NCBI GenBank assembly: GCA_037355855.1 | Contig: CM074759.1 | Coordinates: 4,836,001-4,900,000, forward strand | Direction of reading: 5' to 3' | DNA: 64,000 bases | From: Pseudo-nitzschia pungens | Taxonomy: Eukaryota > Bacillariophyta > Bacillariophyceae > Bacillariales > Bacillariaceae | Program-made: the position numbers and the translations under genes | Shown: positions 32,207 through 42,100 of the stretch, in pieces | Numbering within the stretch: position 1 is the stretch's first letter | Layout: each line of letters starts with the position of its first letter | Notes under the pieces: generated by a model | Database searches by the model: none | Told to the model about the DNA's origin: nothing | Seen by the model: the letters and a program-made list of their open reading frames with translations, nothing else

Positions 32207-32220
32207 CATTAACAGTCGCA
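32207..32220 (+). promoter_or_regulatory. Copia1 primer binding site, tRNA-Asn anticodon arm
   Basis: ATTAACAGTCGCA (32208-32220) lies one base from the LTR. Its complement, UGCGACUGUUAAU, matches the anticodon stem-loop of tRNA-Asn(GUU) as known from yeast. It would indicate priming by an internal tRNA fragment, as Drosophila copia does with initiator tRNA. Confidence 0.6.
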
Positions 32221-32311
32221 TTTTGACAATACTCTACTATTTGCGTTATTCGATACTCAACGATTCGAAACACGCAATTTTTGTTTTTACTGGAAAACTA
32301 CTACGAAAATA

Positions 32312-35300
32312 ATGACGTCAGAAGAAGTTAACACAAACACGGTCGAAGCCACAAACGACGATGCAGTGGTGGAGGTACCGAACACAAACACGAACACCGT
32401 CGAAACACCGACACCCACGAACACGAGCACCGTCGAAACACCCAACAACACAAATGACGATGCAGTGGTGGAAGTATCGAAACCGTCGTATTGGGACAGA
32501 TCCCTCCTTATAAAAGGAATCAAATGGTTGCTCACACCTACCCTAACACGACAATATATTAGAGAGAAGAACAATGCCAACAATCACCTTGAAGAACAGA
32601 TTAAAGAGCTGCAGAAAGCGCTTGAAAAGAAAGAAGAGCGTGACGACCAGATTGCGGAACTGAAGAGAGCGCTTGAAAAGAAAGAAGAGCGCGACGACCA
32701 GATTGCTGAACTGAAGAGGGCCCTCGAGAAGAAAGAAAAGGAAGAGAGAGACAACGAGATAAAGGAATTAAAGAAGGCACTCGAGAAGAAAGAAAAGGAC
32801 GAAAAGGAGGCACTCGAGAAGAAAGAAAAAGAAGAAAAAGATAACGAGATAAAAGAATTGAAGAAGGCCCTAGAAAAGAAGGAAGAAGCTCTGGAAAAGA
32901 AGGAAGAAAGAGAGGGGTTCCAGTCGCTTCGTGTTGGAGACGTGAAACCATTCGACGGGAACGAATTACACTGGGTGAAATGGAAGGCAGAGGCCGAAAG
33001 TATCCTATATGGGACAGGGTTCCAGAAAGTTATGGATAGCAGAATTGAAGCAGATAAGGATCCAAACAGGAACAACGTTCTGTTTTCCACGTTAGCATCA
33101 GCAACCTGCAACGGAAGCGCATACTCAAAAATCAATCAACACCGAACTGATGGACACGGCGCATGGCAGAAACTCCTGGATTGGTACGACGATGAATCAC
33201 AGTTGGAGACCCACGCAGATACCCTCCGTATCAAGTTGCAGAACGTTAAACTTTACGAGGGGGGGAATATTTCCGACTACATCAATAGGTTCGAGTTAAT
33301 CTATTATGAACTCAACCGTATCCCGACATTCGGAATGCACGAATCAGAAGGCAAAGGTTTATTTATTCGGAATATACACGACCAAACCCTGGATTATATT
33401 CGACGTTACATGGAACAAAACAAATCCAGGCTCAAGATCCAGGACCTTGTTATGGAGCTTCGAAACGAGGAGAAAGTGGCGCTCCGCAATAGGATCCTCA
33501 GACAGGGGGAAGCCAAACGCCGCCAAGAACTGACGTATTATTCTGGAAAGCGCCGTCGCGTGGAAGGAACATTTGATTCGGAACCACCACCATCTGGTTG
33601 CCTTCCCAGCACCATTCATCCGAACCTCATTGGGATCCTCCGTATACCCCCAGACCTTTGGAGAAGCCTGAAGACTGAGCATCAGAAATACGTCCTTGAG
33701 TACAATACTGCTGTCCGACACAAGATGAGCCCCAATGAATATCCTAAGCCCATTGCTGGTGTTCTCATCGGAGAGCCCAAGGATGACGGAATGGGTAACA
33801 CTGATGTCCCTCGACGCGCTCGATCCCGCGATGCCCCTCGTGGGCGCCAACGCCGCGTCCGCCGAATTATGTTGGATACTCACGAGGACCCAGCGGAGTC
33901 ACCGAAGCATATTTTTGAACAGCCGACGGAGAAGCCTGTGGACGAGTTGCCTCCTCCACCTAGTGGCCCCCCTGCGCCCCCTGGGCCGGAGTCTTCTGCT
34001 GATGACCACAGCATCGGATCCATCGACGACTCTGAACTGTTCCCTTTGGGCTCCATTCCTTTAAAAGCTGTGCGTTTCCACATGGTTGAAAAGGGGAAGG
34101 AGCAGGAAGAGATGCAGACGCTGCAGCAACAAGAAAAGCAACGAGAGCAGCAGCAAGAGCAGCCGAAAGTGCAGCAGCAGCAGGTTTCAACCAGTATATC
34201 AACGCCCCGACGCAGCCAGAGACTGAAGGTGAAGACAACCAGAAGGTTCCCCATGAAAATCTCCAAAGGAGAGAATATTGCCCTTATGGACAGTGGAGGT
34301 GGGAATAGACCTACGGTGACTGAGAAGGCATGGATTCGGGTTGGAGGAGAGACAGGATTGACCTCAGCAGTGAAACCATTTATGTCCACCGATGTTATGG
34401 ATGGACACCCAGTTGTGAGTGCAGTGACCAAAGCAACAGTCCCCGGGAGAGAAGACCCAGTCCTCTTATTGGTCCACTATGCAACCTTTATCACTGAAGA
34501 CCGGGACAGCACTGAAGGAGAGTCTTTGTTAACGTCCATGGATATGGGAGATCATGGTGTGAGAGTTGGTGTGCAACCCCAATACCCAGACTGTGGCATC
34601 AAAATTGGCACTACGTTTCTACCCTTTTGGCATGATGAAGAGAAAGTGTTTTTCAAGTTATCCAAACCAACAGAGGGTGACATGGAATCTCTGGAGCTGT
34701 TTGAGTTGAATTCCCCAGCACCACCAGATCTCAGGGAATATCCTATGCTCCGACGCAAAAGGAATTTTCAAAAGTTCAGTTTTGCCCAACTCCCCATGCT
34801 GGAATTAAGGAAGAGAATGGCAATGCTCCCTGAAAGAGTGGTGAAGAAAACGTTAGAGAATACAACCCAATTCTATACAGAGATCGAAGAAGAGAACAGA
34901 GATATCCCCAGGAAGCACTACAGGAAGCGTTTCAGAGGCTTTCATTACCCCAGACAGAATGAATCAGTCGCCACTGACTATACATTTTTCTCTGAAAAGA
35001 CCAGTCAAGGACATAATGGAGGCCAATTTTTCTCTGGTGTGAAGTCCAAGAAGTGGTCTTTCCACCCACTTAAGCAAGTGTCCCAATGTACTACTGCCTT
35101 GAAAGACTACCTCAGGGAGCACGGCGCGCCAGATACATTAATCAGTGACAATGCACAAGCTGAAACGGGCGTGAAATGGAGTGAAGTGTTGAGGGAAGCT
35201 AGAGTTGCCACCAGATCCAGGACAAGCCAACCATATCACCCACACCAAAATCCAGCTGAACCTGAATGGGGAAGACTCAGCAAGATGATATCCAACTGTC

Positions 35301-38107
35301 TCACCATGTTCAAAGCCCCCAAATCCTTGGCGCATTGGTGTGCTAAATGGGTCTGTCAAGTGAATAATGTTTGCTCGCGTGCATCTTTGAATTGGAAAAC
35401 ACCATCCGAAGTCTCGAATGGATGGACCCCTGATATCTCACACTTGCGCTTCCATTTTTACGAGCCCATCTGGTATTATCAGCCCCAGAACAAGACGCCC
35501 AAAGAGAGTATGTTGAAGGGGAGATTTCTGGCTTTTGCAGATTCTTGTGGGGATGCCATGACCTATTATATCCTGACAGAACCAGATACTAAGAAGACCA
35601 AGCGACAGATCCTCATGCGTTCGGTGGTCAGAACCAGACGGGAGAATATTGGTACCACCAAGGCAGTCTTCACTGATGATCCAAGCAAGTTTGAATTAAC
35701 AGTTGCTGAGAAAGAAAGGACTATCATTGAAAGTACTAATGAAGTGCCCATCCTAGTTTCCGGGGAGGAATTTGCAGCTGATTCAACAGGCATGGAACAC
35801 TCTACGAGCAATTTGGAGACCTACTTGAAACAGAATTTTGAAACCAAGGATGACGACATGGATGCAGGAGGTACATCAGACATGGAAGATTCAGACGAGT
35901 CGGATATTGGAGTCGAAGAAGAAGAGGAAGCCAGCGCTGAACAAGATGAAGAGGAAGCACTACCAAAAGACCTCGATTGCACCAACAACGCAGAGTCCCA
36001 CCTGGATATCCTGGAAAGCACCGACCAGAACTTGACCAGTGAATTCAGAAAGATCTTGAATCACCATTGGAAGGAAGGCATGTTGATTTTCAAGGCTCAG
36101 TTTGTCACAGATGTTGGTACAGTTGTTATGGATATTCCACTCACTGTTTTGCAAAAAGATCAACCAGTCGCTTGTGCCAAATATATCAAGATGTACATTG
36201 TGGAGAACAGCAGCAGGAGAGCGAGCGGTCCATTGGGGACATGGGCTGATTCGGTTTTGAAAGAAAACAGTAATATCGTGAGGAGACTCAGGAGAATCAG
36301 GTCAGTTGCATCCCATCAGCACCAAGTCAAGCTCCCAAAGAAACTTCGAAGATCCATCCAGAACCCTAGCAAGAAGAAGAAAAGGTTGCTATCCAGGAAT
36401 CAACGGCTGGCAGCAAAGAAACAAAGAGAGAAATTTGGTATCAAGATCCCAAGCACTTACCAACAGTGTGTCCAGTTTGATTTGGAAGCAGGCAACAGAA
36501 AGTGGCAAGAAAGCATTGAAAAAGAGATGCAGAACCTGGAGAGATTAAAGTGTTTTAAATTCCACCATCCGGATACTGAGTTTCCTGCATCTGAAGGTTG
36601 GCAAGAAGCGAAGCTGAAAATGATATGGGATGTCAAAAGTGAAGATAGAAGATATAAATCCCGTCTAGTTGCAGGAGGGCATTTGGTTGATTCAAGTAAC
36701 GTCAATACATATTCAAGCCAGGTGGACAGTCTCTCAGTATTCCTGTTATTCCTCATTGCACAACATCAGAAGTTGGATCTCATGACAGCTGATGTAGGCA
36801 ACGCGTTCCCCACTGCTCCGAACCAAGAGAAAGTGTGGTGCTGGGCAGACGACGTGTTTGGCGAGAACAAAGGGAGCAAAGTAGAGATCCAACGTGCCCT
36901 TTATGGTCTGGCTGGAAGTAGCAGAGCCTACATGGATTTCTTTGCTGATACACTTGCAGGTTTAGGATTCAGACCCTCCCGCGCTGACCCTGACCTATGG
37001 ATGAGACAAGAACCAGAAGGAGAAGGTTACTGTTACATTGCAACCCATGTTGACGATCTGATTGTGGTTGCAAAGAAACCCCAAGATTGGATCTCTTTGA
37101 TCGAACAGGAATTCGCCCTGAGGAATATTGAGAAGGAGCCAAAGTATTACCTTGGTACCAGCGTCCGGAAAATCAAGGATGGAAGGATTCTTCTGAATTC
37201 AGGCTCATATATCACAGAAGTTCTTCGGAAGTATGAAATCAAGCATGGGCTTACTTTGCACAAGAATCCAATCCCTATGCCCACGAAATGCAGACCTGAA
37301 GAAGATACCTCAGAGTTTTTAGATCCGGCAGGACACAAGGAATTCCAGCATATCATCGGCTTGTGCCAATGGGTGATTCTGACCGGTAGGATTGATATAG
37401 GGTATGCGGTGTCATCACTTTCGAGGTTCTCAGCAAGTCCACGGAAGAATCATCTCGAAATGGCAAGATATATATTGGGTTACCTGAAGAAATACAAGCA
37501 TAAGGGATTGGTGATTGACGCAAGACCTCCAAGAACTACCATAGATGAAGAGCCTACGAGAATGGAAGACTTTACCCACCAATATAAATACTACAAGGAA
37601 GAGCTGGATCCGATGTTTCCCATCCCAAAAGTCAAAGAACTACAGATCACCATCTTCTGTGACAGTGATCATGCACATGACTTGGTAACTGGAAGAAGTA
37701 TCACAGGGCTCCTCGCGTTTGTTGGTTCCACTCCAGTATATTGGAAATCTAAACGGCAAACTTCAGTACATACCAGTACTTTTGGAGCAGAGTTCACAGC
37801 CTTGAAGGACGCAGTGGCCCTCGCCATCAGATTGAGATACCATTTGAGATCCATGGGAGTTGCTGTGACTAAACCAGCTGATATCTATGTGGACAACAAG
37901 AGTGTGGTTTTAAACTCAACCAATCCTGCAAGTTCCCTGAACAAGAAATCCATTGCATTGGCATACCATTTCGTGAGACAACACCAAGCAGGAAAAGTGA
38001 TCTCTGTAAACCATATCAGATCAGAAGATAACTATGCAGATATTCTTACCAAGGCTCTCCCTCAAACGGCTTTCCATAGTCTTATCAACGAATTTATGAC
38101 CAAATAA
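32312..38107 (+). CDS. Copia1 Gag-Pol polyprotein, 1931 aa
   Basis: One uninterrupted frame encoding all retrotransposon proteins. Residues about 90-205 are a long charged coiled coil of repeated LKKALEKKE units. Residues about 207-420 are the Gag core (FQSLRVGDVKPFDG...WVKWKAEAES). No CCHC knuckle is visible. Protease is ALMDSGGG at about 657. Integrase has Asp in VATDYTFFS (about 887), Asp in ISDNAQAE (about 944) and Glu in NPAEPEWG (about 981), without an obvious HHCC zinc domain in front. RT has MTADVGNAF (about 1491) and HVDD (about 1580, where many families have YVDD). RNase H has FCDSDHAHD (about 1782) and ends with ADILTKALP. The start ATG lies 105 bp after the LTR, and the bases spanning it form TGACGTCA. 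All catalytic residues look intact. Confidence 0.93.
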   Translation: MTSEEVNTNTVEATNDDAVVEVPNTNTNTVETPTPTNTSTVETPNNTNDDAVVEVSKPSYWDRSLLIKGIKWLLTPTLTRQYIREKNNANNHLEEQIKELQKALEKKEERDDQIAELKRALEKKEERDDQIAELKRALEKKEKEERDNEIKELKKALEKKEKDEKEALEKKEKEEKDNEIKELKKALEKKEEALEKKEEREGFQSLRVGDVKPFDGNELHWVKWKAEAESILYGTGFQKVMDSRIEADKDPNRNNVLFSTLASATCNGSAYSKINQHRTDGHGAWQKLLDWYDDESQLETHADTLRIKLQNVKLYEGGNISDYINRFELIYYELNRIPTFGMHESEGKGLFIRNIHDQTLDYIRRYMEQNKSRLKIQDLVMELRNEEKVALRNRILRQGEAKRRQELTYYSGKRRRVEGTFDSEPPPSGCLPSTIHPNLIGILRIPPDLWRSLKTEHQKYVLEYNTAVRHKMSPNEYPKPIAGVLIGEPKDDGMGNTDVPRRARSRDAPRGRQRRVRRIMLDTHEDPAESPKHIFEQPTEKPVDELPPPPSGPPAPPGPESSADDHSIGSIDDSELFPLGSIPLKAVRFHMVEKGKEQEEMQTLQQQEKQREQQQEQPKVQQQQVSTSISTPRRSQRLKVKTTRRFPMKISKGENIALMDSGGGNRPTVTEKAWIRVGGETGLTSAVKPFMSTDVMDGHPVVSAVTKATVPGREDPVLLLVHYATFITEDRDSTEGESLLTSMDMGDHGVRVGVQPQYPDCGIKIGTTFLPFWHDEEKVFFKLSKPTEGDMESLELFELNSPAPPDLREYPMLRRKRNFQKFSFAQLPMLELRKRMAMLPERVVKKTLENTTQFYTEIEEENRDIPRKHYRKRFRGFHYPRQNESVATDYTFFSEKTSQGHNGGQFFSGVKSKKWSFHPLKQVSQCTTALKDYLREHGAPDTLISDNAQAETGVKWSEVLREARVATRSRTSQPYHPHQNPAEPEWGRLSKMISNCLTMFKAPKSLAHWCAKWVCQVNNVCSRASLNWKTPSEVSNGWTPDISHLRFHFYEPIWYYQPQNKTPKESMLKGRFLAFADSCGDAMTYYILTEPDTKKTKRQILMRSVVRTRRENIGTTKAVFTDDPSKFELTVAEKERTIIESTNEVPILVSGEEFAADSTGMEHSTSNLETYLKQNFETKDDDMDAGGTSDMEDSDESDIGVEEEEEASAEQDEEEALPKDLDCTNNAESHLDILESTDQNLTSEFRKILNHHWKEGMLIFKAQFVTDVGTVVMDIPLTVLQKDQPVACAKYIKMYIVENSSRRASGPLGTWADSVLKENSNIVRRLRRIRSVASHQHQVKLPKKLRRSIQNPSKKKKRLLSRNQRLAAKKQREKFGIKIPSTYQQCVQFDLEAGNRKWQESIEKEMQNLERLKCFKFHHPDTEFPASEGWQEAKLKMIWDVKSEDRRYKSRLVAGGHLVDSSNVNTYSSQVDSLSVFLLFLIAQHQKLDLMTADVGNAFPTAPNQEKVWCWADDVFGENKGSKVEIQRALYGLAGSSRAYMDFFADTLAGLGFRPSRADPDLWMRQEPEGEGYCYIATHVDDLIVVAKKPQDWISLIEQEFALRNIEKEPKYYLGTSVRKIKDGRILLNSGSYITEVLRKYEIKHGLTLHKNPIPMPTKCRPEEDTSEFLDPAGHKEFQHIIGLCQWVILTGRIDIGYAVSSLSRFSASPRKNHLEMARYILGYLKKYKHKGLVIDARPPRTTIDEEPTRMEDFTHQYKYYKEELDPMFPIPKVKELQITIFCDSDHAHDLVTGRSITGLLAFVGSTPVYWKSKRQTSVHTSTFGAEFTALKDAVALAIRLRYHLRSMGVAVTKPADIYVDNKSVVLNSTNPASSLNKKSIALAYHFVRQHQAGKVISVNHIRSEDNYADILTKALPQTAFHSLINEFMTK

Positions 38108-38178
38108 GTTAAGTACTTCTTACTAATCCTTTAAAGAGTTTAATCGAAAAACAGAACTGTTTTCTTTCGGCACACATT

Positions 38179-38186
38179 AAGGAGGG
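38179..38186 (+). promoter_or_regulatory. Copia1 polypurine tract
   Basis: AAGGAGGG directly before the 3' LTR; the identical octamer precedes the Copia2 3' LTR. Confidence 0.75.
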
Positions 38187-38601
38187 AACAACACGAAACA
38201 GGGTTGTTAAATATAAAAAACAGAAACTGCGCATAAAACCGCGCGCGGAGTCGTACAGAGCACTATATCTGCTCCGACCGCGAGCATGGAGTCTTACACG
38301 TGGAGTTGTACTGAGCATCGCTCCAACCACGCGCATGGAGTCATATGGATATATATGCCCGTGACCATGCTTAAGACCATGCAAAACTATACGTCACTGA
38401 ATAAACAGAGCAAACACATACAAATACATAAGAACGAATACATACAAGCTCAGCGAGTTATGCGAGCACGAGATCGTTGGCCAAGTGTTAAGCGATCGTC
38501 GCTAACCAATCCAATCGCTGACACACAGTCACACAGACTGATCGAGTGTTAACACAGAAAACACATGATTCGCTAGATAAAAACACTAAGCTCATAATTC
38601 C
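38187..38601 (+). repeat. Copia1 3' LTR, first part (interrupted by Copia2)
   Basis: Matches the 5' LTR up to CTCATAATTCC; the remaining AGTTAAACAACTTGTT is at 45092-45107, on the far side of Copia2. Confidence 0.92.
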
Positions 38602-38602
38602 T

Positions 38603-38993
38603 AAGAAGTTGTATAACTGGAAATTATGAGCTCTTATTGTTCTATGTATCGAATCATGTGTTTTCTCTCTTTTACATGATAACTCTCGATAATTGTATGT
38701 TTCTCTGTATGTTGCTCGATTCTTTATCTTCTTCAGTTAATACTTCAACTGTGTTCTTTGGATACTTCAATATCTTGCGCACCTTTGGGCGCGCCATACG
38801 GTACTGTTGTATGGCTTATATATGTGCGTGCGGTACTGTTGCACGACTTCTTTCTGTTTCTACGCGCGGTACTGTTGCGCTCACTGTCTGTTTCTACGCG
38901 CGGTACTGTTGCGCTCACTGTCTGTTTCTACGCGCGATACTGTTGCGCTCACTGTTTGTTTCTTATTACTTAACAACCTTGTTCTGTGTTGTT
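38603..38993 (-). repeat. Copia2 3' LTR
   Basis: 391 bp. Contains about four 34-bp tandem units (CGCGCGGTACTGTTGCGCTC core, about 38826-38965), a likely promoter or enhancer array. The 5' LTR copy at 44695 appears identical. Confidence 0.92.
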
Positions 38994-39001
38994 CCCTCCT
39001 T
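38994..39001 (-). promoter_or_regulatory. Copia2 polypurine tract
   Basis: AAGGAGGG on the element strand, abutting the 3' LTR. Confidence 0.75.
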
Positions 39002-39109
39002 AATATGTGCTGTAAGGATTCTAGAGATGGGGAACATAGAATGGCTGAGGCACATATTACTGTTTCATGATTAAAATGTTGTTCTTATATAATTCTTTTT
39101 GCACTTATC

Positions 39110-42100
39110 TTATTTAGTCATGAATTCATTGACGAGACTGTGGAAGGCTGTTTGTCCCAAAGGCTTGGTGAGGATGTCTGCATAGTTATCTTGAGATCTG
39201 ATGTGGTTGACAGAGATGACCTTTCCTGCTTGGTTCTCGCGCACAAAGTGGTATGCCAAAGCAATTGATTTCTTATTCAAGGAGCTTGCAGGATTGGTTG
39301 AATTCAGCACCACACTCTTGTTGTCCACATAAATATCTGCTGGCTTGGTGATGGAAACTCCCATGGATCTCAAATGGTATCTCAATCTGATTGCCAAAGC
39401 CACAGCATCCTTCAAGGCTGTAAACTCGGCGCCGAAGGTACTGGTGTGAACTGAGGTCTGGCGTTTGGATTTCCAGTACACCGGTGTGGATCCAACAAAT
39501 GCAATAAGTCCTGTAATGCTTCTGCCTGTCACCAAGTCATGTGCATGATCACTGTCACAAAAGATTGTAATCTGCAATTCTTTTACCTTTGCAATTGGGA
39601 ACATAGGATCAAGCTCTTCCTTGTAATACTTATATTGGTGAGTGAAATCCTCCATCCTTGTTGGTTCTTCGTTGACTGTAGTTCTTGGGGGTCTTGGATC
39701 CACGACTAGGCCTTTGTTTTTATACTTCTTGAGATATCCAAGTATATATCTTGCCATTTCAAGGTGGTTTTTTCTGGGACTCGCTGAAAATCTGGATAAG
39801 GAAGATACTGCATATGTGATATCAATTCTCCCGGTCAACACCACCCATTGACACAAACCTATGATATGTTGAAATTCTTTGTGCTCTGTTACATCCAAGA
39901 ATTCGGATGTATCCAGTTCTGGTCTGCAATCTGGATGCATGGGGACATGGTTTGGGTGAAGGGTGAGTCCATGCTTGATTTCATACTTCCTTAGAACTTC
40001 TGTGATGTAAGATCCCGAATTGAGAAGAATTCTGCCATCCTTGATTTGTCTCACGCTTGTTCCAAGATAGTACTGTGGTTTTTCTTCAATATTTCTCAGG
40101 GCAAATTCTTGTTCAATGAGTGCAATCCAGTTCTCAGGTTTCTTTGCAACAACAATCAAATCATCCACATGAGTTGCAATGTAACAATACCCCTCCCCTT
40201 CAGGCTCTGGGCGCATCCATAAATCAGGGTCTGCGCGCGATGGTCTGAACCCTAAACCTGCAAGTGTATCGGCAAAGAAATCCATGTACGCTCTGCTGCT
40301 TCCAGCAAGACCATACAAAGCGCGTTGTATTTCAACTTTGCAACCCTTGTTTTTGCCAAAAACATCATCTGCCCAACACCATACCTTCTCTTGGTTAGGG
40401 GCTGTAGGGAATGCATTCCCCACATCTGCTGTCATTAAATCAAGCTTCTGATGCTGCGCAATTAGGAATAGCAGGAATACAGAGAGACTGTCCACTTGGC
40501 TGGAATAAGTATTGACATGACTGGAATCAACCAAATGGCCCCCTGCAACCAATCTGGATTTGTATCTTCGGTCTTCACTCTTTACATCCCAGATCATTTT
40601 CAGCTTGACCTCTTGCCATCCTTCAGACTCTGGGAATTCTGTTGCCGGATCATGGAATTTGAAACATTCCAATCTCTCCAAATTTTCCATTTCCTTGTCA
40701 ATGCTCTCTTGCCATTTCTTATTTCCAGCTTCCAGATCAAACTGCACACACTGCTGGTATGTGTTTGGAATCTTGATGCCGAATTTCTCTCGTTGCTTCT
40801 TTGCTGCAAGTCGTTGATTTCTGGATAACAATCTTTTCTTTTTCTTACTTGGATTCTGCATGGCGCGTCGAAGTTTCTTTGGGAGTTTGACACGTGCTCT
40901 TGCTTGTGGTCTTGGCTGGACTCTTCTCATTCGTCTGATAATGTTACTGTTTTCCTTCAAAATTGAGTCAGCCCATGTACCCAATGGTCCGCTTGAGCGT
41001 CTGCTGCTGTTTTCCACGATGTACATCTTGATGTATTTGGCACAAGCAACTGGTTGATCTTTTTGGAGGACTGTGAGTGGGATGTCCATTACCACAGTTC
41101 CAACATCAGTGACAAACTGAGCCTTGAAAATCAACATCCCTTCTTGCCAATGGTGGTTCAGAATCTTTCTAAATTCACTGTTCAAGTTCTTGTCAGTACT
41201 TTCGAGGATATCCAGGTGAGACTCTGCATTGTTGGTGCAATCCAAATCTTTTGGTAGGGCTTCTTCTTTGTCAGGTTCAGCATCCGCTTCTTCAGTTGCA
41301 TCATCATCCAAATCATCTTGGTCTTCCAGATCTTCTGGGACGTCACCATCCTTGGTTTCCAAATTCTGTTGCAGGAAATCCTCCAGAGTGCTCGTAGAGT
41401 GTTCCATGCCTGTTGAATCAGCTGCAAATTCCTCCCCTGAAACTAAGATGGGGACTTCATCAGTGCTTTCGATAATGGTTCTTTCCTTCTCAGCAACAGT
41501 CAGTTCAAATCTGGCAGTGTTGGGGTCATCATTGAGGACTTCTTTTTCAGTTCCAATGTTCTCCCTCCTGGTTCTGACAACTGAGCGCATGAGGATCTGG
41601 CGCTTGGTCTTCTTAGTATCTGGTTCTGTCAGGATATAATACGTCATGGCATCCCCACAGGAATCTGCAAAGGCAAGGAATCTCCCCTTCAACATGCTTT
41701 CTTTTGGCGTCTTGTTCTGAGGTTGATAGTACCAAATAGGCTCATAGAAATGGAAGCGCAAGTGTGAGATATCAGGGGTCCATCCATGTGAGACTTCGGA
41801 TGGGGTTTTCCAATTCAAGGATGCACGAGAACAAACATTATTCACTTGACAAACCCATTTTGCACACCAATGTGCCAAGGATTTAGGAGCTTTGAACATT
41901 GCCAAACAGTTGGAGATCATCTTGCTAAGTCTCCCCCATTCTGGTTCAGCCGGATTTTGATGTGGGTGATATGGTTGGCTGGTCCTGGATCTGGTGGCAA
42001 CTCTAGCTTCCCTCAACACTTCACTCCACTTCACCCCTGTCTCAGCTTGCGCATTGTCACTGATCATAGTATCTGGAGCACCATGCTCTCTGAGGTAGTC

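Noticed and set aside
32287..33135. Minus-strand Ser/Phe-rich ORFs opposite Copia1 Gag
   Set aside because: Antisense of the Lys/Glu coiled-coil repeat.
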